Positions 40,773-50,730 of a stretch of DNA of 64,000 nucleotides are shown piece by piece. Numbering within the stretch: position 1 is the stretch's first letter; every line of letters begins with the position of its first letter. The translations under genes were made by a program, and so were the position numbers. The notes beneath the pieces were generated by a model, which was not told the DNA's origin, did not search any database, and was given only the letters and a program-made list of their open reading frames with translations. Source of the stretch: Septoria linicola (lineage: Eukaryota; Ascomycota; Dothideomycetes; Mycosphaerellales; Mycosphaerellaceae); the NCBI GenBank assembly GCA_024114885.1, contig CP099428.1, positions 1,178,001 to 1,242,000 on the forward strand, in the 5' to 3' direction.

Positions 40773-42592
40773 ATGAGTGACCTCAAGAACGAACACTATC
40801 AGGTGGAAGTCGCCTCCGACACCAACCCTGCCGAACCATTAGAGACCAAGTTCGCATCATTGGGGCGATGGGAAGCGGCCAGAGTCTTCTGGAAGGCCAT
40901 GCTCTTTTGCATGATCTTGAATTGGGCAGCTTTGAACGATGGCGTAAGTAAGCGTTGGGCGATGGCGGAACTGTAAGCTGATGAATGGTTGAGTTCCAAC
41001 AACAAGTGCCCGGTAACATCATACCTTTGCCAGCATTCGTCAGACAGATGGCGGACACGATGGTAGACGGCGAGCCCGCTGTCAGCGCACGTACCGTGTC
41101 CTTCTGGCAGGGATTCGCAGAAATGTCCAAGATGGTCGGCATGTTCACTGCTGGGTACTTCGCAGACAAGTTCGGCCGCAAGAAAGCCATGTGCGGCGCC
41201 ATCGCAATCCTTCTCGGCGGATCGATCGCTGAGATCGCCTCTCACAATTGGCAAAGCTGGCTCGGTGCTGCTGTCCTCGTCCGTCTCGGCGTCGGTCTTG
41301 CGCAGTCTATCCTCATCACTTATGTGAGTAATTCAGTACCCATCGTTCTGAGACATCGTCCATTGCACGGTGTGTTCTGACAGTCTCACAGATCTCCGAA
41401 TTGGCTCCATTCCAGATCCGCGGCTTCATGATCGGTGCCTACCAACTCATGCTTGCATTTGGCCAGCTCCTATGCGCGGTGGCATCGCAACTGGTTCAGA
41501 CTCACAGACCAAACGAGTGGAGGATTCTGATTGGAACAGAATTTATCTTCACTGGCGTACGTGTTGGACGGTCTTGCTCAAGGAGCTGTTGAAGACTAAC
41601 ATGGCTTGACAGATCTTGATCTGCATGATCTGGGTCGTTCCAGAGTCCCACCTCTACCATGCACGCAAAGGCAATGTAGAGGGCGCAAAGAAGTCCATGA
41701 GATCGCTCTATGGCAACGTTGCGGGCTACGACATCGATTATGAGTACCGTGTTATCGAGCATGGTATCGCTCAAGAGAGGGCTCTTATGCTCGCATCAAA
41801 GGAATCTTCGTTCTTCGACATTTTCCGCGGCACAAACTGGCGTCGAACTCTTGCTGGCGCAGTTGGTATTTGCAGTCAGTGGGCTGCAGGTGCTCCCATC
41901 GTCTTCAGCTACTCCACGGTAGGCGCTATCACGGTGCTCAGAAGCCAATATTTCCGCTGACCACAAGATTACAGTACTTCTTCGAAGTCGCTGGACTCGC
42001 CAACCCGTTCCTAGTCACTATTATCACCTTTGTTCTGCTCATCGTGTCGATCTCCTGCTCGCTGGTCGCTTGTGAGTACGTTGGCCGCCGTCCGCTTCTC
42101 GTGGGCGGCTGCGCACTTATGTGTCTTTTCAACATTGGACTGGCCACATCAGGAATCTTCGACAATGAGGCTGCTGGCAAAGCCGCTCTGGCATGCTTGT
42201 TGATCTGGGTCATCTGCTATGGTGCTTCAGCTGGCCCAATCGGATTCGTCGCTGCTGGCGAGACCTCAACTCCCCGCCTGCGAGCTCAGACAACCTCGTT
42301 CAACTTGGGCTGCTATGGCGCTGGATTCGTCGTGTTTCAGTGGACGATTTCTTACATGATCAGCCCCGATGCAGCCAACCTTGGGGTCAAGGCTGTCTAC
42401 GTCTGGGCTGGCCTATTGGTCCCAACCACAATCTTGTTGTGGATGTTCTACCCTGAGACCCAAGGTCGTACATATTGGGAGTTGGATGAGCTCTACGAGC
42501 GCAGAGTCCCAGCCTGGAAGTTCAAGGAGACCAAGTCTCTATCCGAGAGCACCGGGCAGAAGGCTGTGCCCCGACGCAGGAGTGTTGTCTAG
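40773..42592 (+). CDS. MFS sugar transporter (maltose/hexose permease type)
   Basis: Five exons: 40773-40943, 40994-41323, 41392-41556, 41613-41918 and 41976 less one (41975)-42592. All introns are phase 0, 50-68 nt, GT-AG. The product is 529 residues with about 12 transmembrane segments. Signatures of the sugar porter family are GYFADKFGRKKAM (loop 2-3), the RLGVGLAQS region, PESHLYHARKG (after TM6), EYVGRRPLLVGG, and FYPETQGRTYWELDELYERRVP at the C-terminus. Proton-coupled uptake of mono- or disaccharides across the plasma membrane is the expected role. Every intron sits between complete codons, so exon skipping would stay in frame. Confidence 0.93.
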
Positions 42593-43176
42593 TCTATCTG
42601 CCATTGGAGGATCAGAAATAAAGCCAGACACCGTGCTCCAGGTCGCGAAGGGGCAAGTCTTGAAGGGGATTATGATTAGCATGCTTGTCCGGTATGGCCA
42701 GGATCGCGCGGTCGACTATAGTCATATATCAGAGCTTGAGCGATGCCTTCTCCAATTCTCCCAAATGTAACGCTGTATGAAATGTCCTGTGTTTGTCGGT
42801 GACAGAGTCTCGGTGACGCGTGCAGGCGCGACGCGATCCATCGACACAAGTATTTGTCAGCCGGCTGCACCCGCACCACGTGACGGAATCGTCGATCGTC
42901 AAGTACTGCAAAGAATGGCCAGATGATCGACCGAACACTAGTAGATTCTCAAGACCAAACGACAGCGACAAGATGTCCAGGCCATTGTCAGTCTTGATAT
43001 TGGCCTCAGTTGAATGATACGCGCTACGCTACCGTTTGCGAAGACATTCGGCATCGGCTTTCATGAAAAGGATGGAGGAGATCGCTGTCCAGATGTCGCG
43101 ATGGCTCTTCACGTATCGGCTCCGCCCCGCAAGGAACTCCGTGAGACGGAGGTCAAGCATCAAGCTCCAGGATGAT
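42593..43176. other. Intergenic, about 580 bp
   Basis: The transporter 3' flank. No gene seen. Confidence 0.35.
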
Positions 43177-44140
43177 TCGTGATCAGCTGTCATTGCTCGT
43201 GCGCCTCGAGAGACCGTGTACGGCGCTGCAAAGGAAGTGCTCGAGGTGGACGTCACGGGTCGGAGATTGACAGGCCGCCTCTTCCACAAGCTGTATGATC
43301 ACAAGAAAGCTGACCCCATCGTCACTATTATGGGTGATACAGCAGACAATCCCCGGTCCTTTGCACGCTCGATCAATGCTGCGAAGAAAGTCAACGGCAA
43401 GACCACCAAGCTCGAACTCATTGGGTCGCCATTCATCAACAACGACATTCTGCCAACGCTCTTGAAGCACTTCCCACACCTAGAAGAGCTGCCTCTGGTG
43501 GAATGTGACCAGTACGACTTCAACTGTGCTGTCTCAGCATCGCGCAATGCTTTCGATTACCTAGCGTCCTAGGTCATCGTCGACTTCTGCCCACCGAGGC
43601 CTATCACTTCTTACCCATGTCATGTACACCACGAAGGCATCGCGATGTGGAACGAATCGAAGCCGATGATCGCTGTCCTTCAGTGGGTTCATGCAGTTCG
43701 CCATGACGGTGACAACATCTTGATGCACCCAGACATGGAGCAACTGAGGCACAAAGTGCTTTTCTGGCTCAACAACGTCCACAACGGACCTCCGATCACC
43801 GAGCGTTGGCGCCATCATCAACACCAACCGTCAACACGTTGTCACCATGGAGGAGCTGGACGAGGCATGATTTGGCAAAGTCATCGCTCAGCCTGCAGAT
43901 CAACTCGGATTGGTCGACCCGGCTGAGCTCGTGCTCGATGGTGACCTCCTTCCGCCTCTTCCACCTCCTCCGCCCCCATCACAAGCACCTGCTGCACCAG
44001 CTGTATGTCGGCCGAATCTCACCGATATCTGTGGCCGCCATCTTGCCAATGGCAGCCTGTGGAACGACCACAACACGCTCTGCTATGGTCCTGAGGGCTT
44101 CTGCGGACCAGGCGACGTCCATATCTGTAAAGTCCGGTGA
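43177..44140 (+). pseudogene. Decayed gene of unknown family
   Basis: Coding-like sequence in one frame (43177-43572, containing KHFPHLEELPLVECDQYDF) is interrupted by TAG at 43570-43572. It resumes in the same frame (MWNESKPMIAVLQWVHAVRHDG ... ITERW) to about 43810. It then continues in another frame (GAIINTNRQHVVTMEELDEA), meets a TGA, and goes on with FGKVIAQPADQLGLVDPAEL and a Pro-rich stretch to 44140. Two stops plus a frame change argue for a pseudogene. TAG and TGA could each come from CAG and CGA by C-to-T change. No domain recognised, and an intron-rich real gene cannot be fully excluded. Confidence 0.4.
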
Positions 44141-45653
44141 GCCTCGATCAAGAAAGGAGGTACAAATTCTTGTCAGCACGGTAATGGTGGGGCTCTTCAT
44201 AAAGCCCCCAAGGCAACGCTGTGTTTCATGCCCGACCTTGTTGCCGATTCGGCTGCACCACGGGCTGCAATTCTGATCATGCAAGGAGAGAAGTGAGTTG
44301 AGACTTTAGAGACGACTTGGTTCAGTAGTGGAAGACCGAGGCGAATGTGAGTGGTCGCATCTGTGACGCGACGGGCACCTTGAGCCACCTAGCAGTCTCT
44401 TCTCCTTTCGAGAATGATCTTCCAAGCTTCGTGATAGGTAGTCAAGATTGCATCTACTGCTTGATGCTTGCTGATAGATCAAGAATTCATTCTACGGGCC
44501 CTTGGTAAATCTCTCTGATGTTGCTCTCTGATCGAGTGGGATCTGGCAGATGCCGGCGTGTAAGGACAGTGCAAGGCTGCGATCGCACCAAGCTTCATGC
44601 CTGTAGGAGGTCTACAGCGCAATCTCATGCACCGGGAACAGAGCTTTTCCAGCTGTCCAGCACACAGCCAAGGCATACCACACGTGGTCGTCAGCGCGTG
44701 CAACAAGTAATGTAGTCCATTCACTCACGGCTCGGCGGCAGCGATATGCTTCCGCCTTCAAAAGATATTGGTATGCTCAGCCAGCCAGATGTACGCCACA
44801 CAAAGGTTGAAGAACGATCACAAAATGCCTCAATTGTGGCGTGCGCTCAGCTTGTCAGCATCTTGCTCCATTGTCGAAGTGCGGTGTGTTGTTGTGACAA
44901 GCAGTCAGCAATTGAGCCTCCACCATCAAACGTGTCGCAAGAAGACCGGTCAATGACAACGAGAGATAACGGATAGAGACAAAAACAAGTCTCTTCCTTC
45001 GTGTATTCTGGCTTTCGCTTTCGTGATCCTGCAGCTAATATTGGTCTTTGACTTTTGGTGGCTGAAAGGTCCAGCTCATCATCCGGCCCATGTGCGGCGG
45101 TCTTTGGCAGTTGGTACGTCTCAGCTGCCGTTGTGAACCAGTATTGCCTAATTATCACTTCATCGTCTCCATGGCGTGAGCAGAAATACGAGTTTGCCAA
45201 TAGATGGCGCATGTGAGATGGTGTAGGGCAACCCATGGCAGGTGGTCGAAGCCAAGCTTTTCTCCACTTCGCCAGGGACTTCACCTTGTTGTCTATGAAT
45301 AGGCTAGAGACCGCTAGACCTCATACTGCTCGAGAAATACTATGCAGCGAATGCGAGCGTTGTCATTGCTTCGTTGTAGCTCGGATCACCGGCACAGAAT
45401 GTAGTCCACAGATGTCAGTCGGGACTCTGGAAGTACCAGCGGGGGCTGAGTGGCATGATGCTGAGTGAGCAACATGAGCTGACAATCACACCGGAGGATT
45501 GTGAGATCGCTACGAGCAACTTCCCATTGTAGACGAAATGAATGTCATTGCTCTATATTGTCAAGCTCATCAAGGATCGTGATTCATTGGTTCCCAGACT
45601 CCAACTCCAACTCGTTGCCATGTCGCACAGCTCGAATCAAGATATTTGATCGA
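44141..45653. other. Gene-poor stretch, 1.5 kb
   Basis: Several short frames on both strands, the longest about 145 codons (44847-45284, minus), without recognisable motifs. I could not assemble any of them with splice sites into a credible protein. It forms the left flank of the putative RiPP cassette. Confidence 0.35.
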
Positions 45654-46687
45654 CTAAGATTCAGCTATCGGCGCAGCTTCAGCTTCAGCTTCAGCAATTG
45701 GTTCTGGGCGACTCTCGGCAGAACGCGAATAAGCACCATAACTAGATACTGTGTTAGCCGAGATGGAATCTGTTTTGCTCGGTATGGAGACTCACTTTTT
45801 GTACGTCTTGTAATTGTACGATCTACCCATAAGTGTCAGCGGAACATGGACAAGCGCGGAGTACAAAATCTTTCTTACCCGTAGTCTGCAATTGAGTCAG
45901 CTAATGGTCAGTCTCTTTGGGCGATGGAGAACCTACTGGAATACTTCCCGAATCCTTGGGCTTCCGCTTCCCGCTTTTCCTTGACAGCAATGACGGCGTC
46001 GAGGATATTCTCAATGGCAGAATCCTCACTTGAGCGCTTGTACTGCCCGTAGGAAGCATACGACTTCGGGTAAGAAGAATAAGTGCTGGCCTGGATGTTA
46101 GTCTTCCGTGTTCAGCCAGCAAAGATGAATGGCAATCGGTGCTTACCCATATTTACCGTACTAAGCACGTTGATCAAGATTAGTTTGACTCTTCAGATAG
46201 AGATTGAACCACAAGGCGACTCACGGAACCGTAGTCTAGCGATCAGTCAGCTATCGAATGTCAGAATGGCAGGCGGAAGTTACTGACTAGAGTACTTCTG
46301 TGGAGCTGGAGCAGCATCTCTCTCCTCAACATCAGCAGCCTCCCTGCGGTAATTGGTGTATTCTGAAGTTGATCAGCAATCGAAGTCTCAGCGTGCTCGC
46401 ATAGCGATTGTCTCACTGGCATAACTCTTCGGGTAGGAACTGTAGGTGCTTGAAAAGTCTTAGCAGATGGCAACTCTAGTAATCTACTGTGATGGCTAAC
46501 CCATATTTGCCATAAGAGCCATAGTCTGAAGCGACATTAGTAAGGTGATGCGTCATTCACGTCCTCTTGACATACTCGAGTATTTTTGAGGAACGGCGGC
46601 AGCCTCAGCCTCTGGCTCAGCATCGGCGACCGGGGCAGCAAGAGCTCCGACTGCAGAGAGAGCGAGGGCGAAGAAAGTGGCCTTCAT
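45654..46687 (-). CDS. Secreted Tyr-repeat precursor peptide with Kex2 sites (candidate RiPP precursor, micro-exon gene)
   Basis: Ten exons reconstructed: 46576-46687 (112 nt), 46501-46525 (25), 46417-46448 (32), 46288-46362 (75), 46225-46235 (11), 46147-46160 (14), 45937-46085 (149), 45879-45885 (7), 45796-45822 (27) and 45654-45741 (88). The total is 540 nt, or 179 residues plus stop. All nine introns are GT-AG and 50-64 nt. A signal peptide (MKATFFALALSAVGALAAP) leads into three repeats beginning KYSNYGSY, in which Tyr recurs every third residue (36-61, 80-105, 138-155). Dibasic Kex2-type sites are at RR62-63, KR106-107 and KR127-128. The last is followed by EAEA, as in alpha-pheromone precursors. 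With two UstYa genes adjacent, it fits a dikaritin-type RiPP precursor. It could instead be a structural secreted protein or effector. Confidence 0.8.
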
Positions 46688-47370
46688 TCTGCTTGCTGTA
46701 CGAGAGTTTGTGTTTGAAAGTGACGGACGAGGAGAAAGCTGGTGAGTTCCTGGAAGATACTTCTTGCTGTAGGGTGGCTGCGAGGACGTCTTTTATGAGG
46801 CTCCAGACACCTCGTGTGCCTCCAGCTCACTGAGCACATCACGCAAGTCGGTGTACCGGCACGTCATGCTATTCGTATCGCCTGAGGTTGACTATCGAAA
46901 GCTTGTGCAAGCAACATCGCGTTGTCCGCATGGTGCGTCCGGGCCATGCATGATGCCACATCCACGCGGGGTGATCCCATACGGAGGAATGCAGTGTGAT
47001 GACAGTGTCTTGACTGTGCTGTTGCTGTATCGAGATAGTCGTTCTAAGTTTGCTGCTCGTGGTGGCTTCGTCCAGATCGTGAAAGCCGCTGGGCGCAAAA
47101 TAAGCCGCCATGTGACCGCGCTAGTGATGCACGGTCCTGCAGGTCTAGTTTACGCCTTCGTGTCGAGCTCTCAGCTGATGTGACATCAAGGTATGAGCGA
47201 CACTAGCGGGCTGTACAGTATCCAAAATTGGTGCTCGTGTCCTACAGACAAGTCCAGAAGGAAGCGTTATCCACAATTCAAGCTCGAGGTTCAAAGTCGA
47301 GGAGCTGTAAAACTTCTACGAGGTCCTCAGTCTTACGAATCGCATCTCAAAACACGTCGTTCTTGTGATC
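46688..47370. promoter_or_regulatory. Divergent promoter of precursor and UstYa-1
   Basis: 683 bp between the precursor ATG (minus) and the UstYa-1 ATG (plus), with no other gene. The shared upstream region suggests co-expression. On the minus strand CATAAAAG (46790-46797) lies about 105 bp before the precursor start and is a TATA-like element. Confidence 0.5.
46790..46797 (-). promoter_or_regulatory. TATA-like element of precursor gene
   Basis: CATAAAAG on the minus strand, about 105 bp upstream of the precursor start codon. This spacing is similar to the BTB-gene TATA boxes in this window. Confidence 0.35.
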
Positions 47371-48333
47371 ATGTCGTCAACACCTCTTATGAAGAACGAA
47401 GCCAGAGTATCAGACGATGACTACAGCGATGCTGGGCAAATCACACTGAGCCAACGCCGAAAACAATTGCTCCGGAAAGAGAACATCGGCTGGGCATTTC
47501 TGTTTGCTACCTTACTTGCCGTGACGATTGGGTTATCAGCAGGAGTGGCAGTAGCCATTGTCCTGAGCTGGCAAAAGAAAGGCCCTCTCTTCTCGCAAAG
47601 CTTCGCGCCATCGCCAGTTACGAGAGATCTGGACGTTGCCTTCCACGAAACCAGATTCGATGGCTCGTTCATGGAGGAGAACGTCTATCGTCGGAAGGCC
47701 AACAACGAGACGGATGCAGCCTGGATGGCTCTTGGGGTCGGCTGTAAGCGGAACGTAAGAAACGATGCTCTTTCGAAGACTAATGACTCCTGACAGATCG
47801 AAGTGTCTTGATTCCAGCTGACGTGGCGCCTTCGGTCGGCCTTCGACCTGAGCAAGTTCAAGTGAGCGATAAGTATGGTGGCGGCTTTCCGGCAAATGTG
47901 GAGGGACTGCATCAGCTCCACTGCTTGAACTTGGTCCGACAATCGCTGTACTACAATATCGACTACTATCGGGCGAAGGGCGAGGGCGCCTTTGTCAACG
48001 AAGAACCCGTGGTGCAGAAACACGTCTGTAAGTCAAAGCCCGTAGAGCAGTCGTAGTAGGCGAAGGCTGATTGTTCCTTCAGCTCACTGTCTTGATATCA
48101 TCCGACAGCAGTTGATGTGCCAGGTAGACATTGGCGTCCTTGGGCAGGTATGGTGGCAACCGAAAAATCAGAAGATGCCGGAGGCATTCGTGGATTTCAA
48201 CACGAAGCACGTCTGCAAGAACTTCGACGCCATCAGACAATGGGCTGAGGAGCGTCAGATGCCCATGGAGGTGCCTGATGATTATTTGCAAGGGCCAAGA
48301 GCCGGTGATACAGTCCTTGATCACATCCCGTGA
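47371..48333 (+). CDS. UstYa-family (DUF3328) oxidase 1
   Basis: Three exons: 47371-47743, 47797-48027 and 48083-48333. Introns are 53 and 55 nt, and the product is 284 residues. A cytosolic Arg/Lys-rich N-terminus precedes one transmembrane helix (IGWAFLFATLLAVTIGLSAG), so the domain faces the lumen. The family hallmarks are both present: H163-Q-L-H166-C167 within LHQLHCLNLVRQ, and H203-C204 within SHCLDIIRQQLMC. Intron 2 falls inside the second motif. UstYa-like proteins install oxidative crosslinks, often on Tyr side chains, in fungal RiPPs such as ustiloxin, phomopsin and asperipin. Divergent from the precursor gene. The start is ATG 47371; the frame upstream begins only at a GTG. Confidence 0.9.
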
Positions 48334-49404
48334 ACGACAGCATAAGTGTAAAGTCGTTGAACGTTGAAGAAGCGGAATCATGAAAAGTCATCCAATTTCG
48401 TCGCTGGCACTTTTCTATGCTTATGCTGTGCGATCCCGTTCCTGACTGAGCCCGTTGTGCCTTCAAAGCATGTCGATGCCCTCCGACCTGGAGGAATCCT
48501 GGTTGCACCGTCATCTAATGTGCATCTTCGAGATCGATCCCGTTGCTACGATAGAAATGCGGGTCAACTTGAGCTGCTGGAAGATACATCGTATACAGAC
48601 TGCACGATTGCCAGCATCTGCCGATCTAGGCTGTGGGTCCTGCTGGATGGCGCGTGAAGCTCTGATGCCGCATGCATGGCACACCACAGTGGGCCTACAG
48701 CACGCCTGAGCGTTGGTACCGTCATCCTGATATCGTGACCCAATGCGGCCACGTGTTGACAGCGTGTCGCATTGTCGACTCAGTCACTGCCTGGAAAAGC
48801 TCGACCAGCAGATCGGCTACCAGTGCGATTGAGCTTGGCTTGCCCATACGCGATCTGCAATTGACGACTTGCGCATGAGGCGATGCTCTTCAATTACTCT
48901 GTTCATACAGATGTGCACGCAAGGCGTGCTTCAATCCGAGTGCCGTGAGGATACCTGAGCTGTCGTGCTAGCCTGTCGATCATCGTATATGGAGCTCAGT
49001 CGGGCTGATTGGAAGCCTGATAGGCACACTTCGCGGGGGCGCATTATGCTAAAGCGTATCGCTGGTTGCCTGTGACCCATCCCAGAAGTGCTCCGACTGC
49101 TCGAATACGTCTTGGCTGTGACGAGAGCACGATAGCTCTTGGTTGATGTGTCGTCGTGACACATCTCGATTCTGAGGAGACCACAAGTCTACTGTGACTC
49201 AGTTAGGGTGGCTTTGAATCAAGATGCAAGTCAATCGGACGTGTGTTCTTGCTACGCAGCAATTGCACGTCGTCTCGATACGGCCTGGCCCCTCGTGTTG
49301 GATGCTGTCAAGCGACGTCTGCTTTGAGCAGTTCACTGGCTTTCTGCATCTACCTGTGAAGGCGGCTGCTGTTGCGAACGTAGTTGAATGTCTATCTCTA
49401 CTTC
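48334..49404. other. Intergenic between convergent UstYa genes, 1.07 kb
   Basis: 3' flanks. Short frames only, no motif recognised. Confidence 0.35.
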
Positions 49405-50333
49405 CTATGTGCCGCCTAACACAGCAGCCCTCTTTCCGCGGTCATCGATCCAAGCTCTTATCGGCTCCCATTTCCGACACGTACGCTTGCCGGTTCTGCC
49501 CAGAGCGATGTTGAAGCCCTCCCAGTAGTACAAAGGCGATGGAGTCAAGTCGGCCGAGCACATTACGCTCTGTCGCAGCCGATCCATACAGTGTTCCATA
49601 TGTGCAGCATCCCAACCCGTTGGTAGCTTCGCACTCGAATGGTGTTTGTGGGCCGCGGTCGAGTTGTAAAGCGTTTTGGAGACCTCCATACGGACGGCAT
49701 TGAGGCAGTGGAGTGTATGTGTCACATCAGGTCTTATAGCACTGTCAGTGAATGTGCCGGAATGGAAGTCGCAGGACACCTACTCGAAGTGATACAAATC
49801 AGTCATTGGGATACGCTTTAGCTCAGGCAAGAAGTCAGAGGCTTCTTCATCGGTCATGCTAGGAAACTCGCCTGCGGCGGTTGTGTCAGCGGGTCGAAAG
49901 CATCGCATAGTGACAGGGTTAGCATACCGCGGAGGAGTTGATCCCAAGCATCGTCCAGAGCCTTGCTAGGAGGACCGAAGTACTCCTGCTCTCCATCTGC
50001 TTTACGCACGACTCGCTTGGTCTCCGCATCATAGACAAGGGCTCCGGTGTAGAAACGCTCCTCGTACTCTACTGCGGACCAGGCGTCTCTCATCTCTGTT
50101 TGCTGGACGCATCGTGGCGGCCCACTTTCCTCTTGGTTATGGGATTGTAGGGTGCTGAAGTTCAGCCCAGCGGAGATCAGGAGGAGGACTATATTCAGAC
50201 CAAGCAAGAAGTACTGCCGAATACTGCGCTGCTTGTCGCTTGTCGGGCTCTTCAAAGTCTGCCAGAGACCGCCTCTCTCTTCTTGGTCTGCCAGAAACGG
50301 CGCCCTCTCTAATTTTGCACTCTCTGTTGCCAT
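49405..50333 (-). CDS. UstYa-family (DUF3328) oxidase 2
   Basis: Three exons: 49928-50333, 49784-49871 and 49405-49732. Introns are 56 nt (GTATGC...CGCAG) and 51 nt (GTAGGT...ATAAG), and the product is 273 residues. An N-terminal anchor (FLLGLNIVLLLISAGLNF) follows a charged cytosolic segment. H170-T-L-H173-C174 (THTLHCLNAVRM) and H212-C213 (MEHCMDRLRQSVMC) form the paired UstYa motif. The PSKALDDAWDQLLRG segment before the first intron is also typical. It differs clearly from UstYa-1, so the two are not recent duplicates and may act on different positions. The RIP-mutated repeat block begins about 390 bp upstream of its start. Confidence 0.9.
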
Positions 50334-50730
50334 ATCTTAGAGAGCGCGAATTCGCCCTGCTCGTTGAGAGTTCTATAATGATCAGCCCACGAATTGCCTC
50401 CTACCTTCCTCGAGACATGTGTGCTCAACGCTTCGACGAAAGCAAGCCGAAAGGGTGTCTCAGACCTGGCCGCCATCCTGTGGCACCAAAGTCGGTTGCA
50501 GACCAGATGCGTGCAACCGACTCGCCAACTCAGGAGCATGGCGTCGACTAGACTGCTTCTGGACCGTGAGTGTGTGTTCGAGTTGGATGAAAAGGAGCCG
50601 GGAGGCACCGAGACTGTGGGAGACGTCGAACTCAAAAGTGCTGATCACGGGGCTACCGAGGCCCATACGTCCCACCGAGACATGAAGATTTCTTAATGAT
50701 TCAATGATAGTTTGTATTACATCCACGCCT
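50334..50730. other. UstYa-2 upstream region up to repeat boundary
   Basis: 397 bp of normal base composition. At about 50730 it changes abruptly to AT-rich sequence nearly free of CA and TG. A short tandem of the 11-mer ATACTCTCTAT lies at the edge (50732-50755). Confidence 0.5.

Noticed and set aside
44847..45284. 145-codon minus-strand open frame left of the RiPP cassette
   Set aside because: No recognisable motif or splice partner, so I could not support it as a gene. It remains the best place to look for a missing cassette member.
45654..46687. A plain secreted repeat effector or hydrophobin instead of a RiPP precursor
   Set aside because: Not fully excluded. There are no hydrophobin Cys, and the dibasic EA spacers plus the neighbouring UstYa genes favour a processed precursor.
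1..50730. tRNA or rRNA genes
   Set aside because: I scanned intergenic stretches for cloverleaf boxes by eye and found none convincing. A tRNAscan-type search would settle it.
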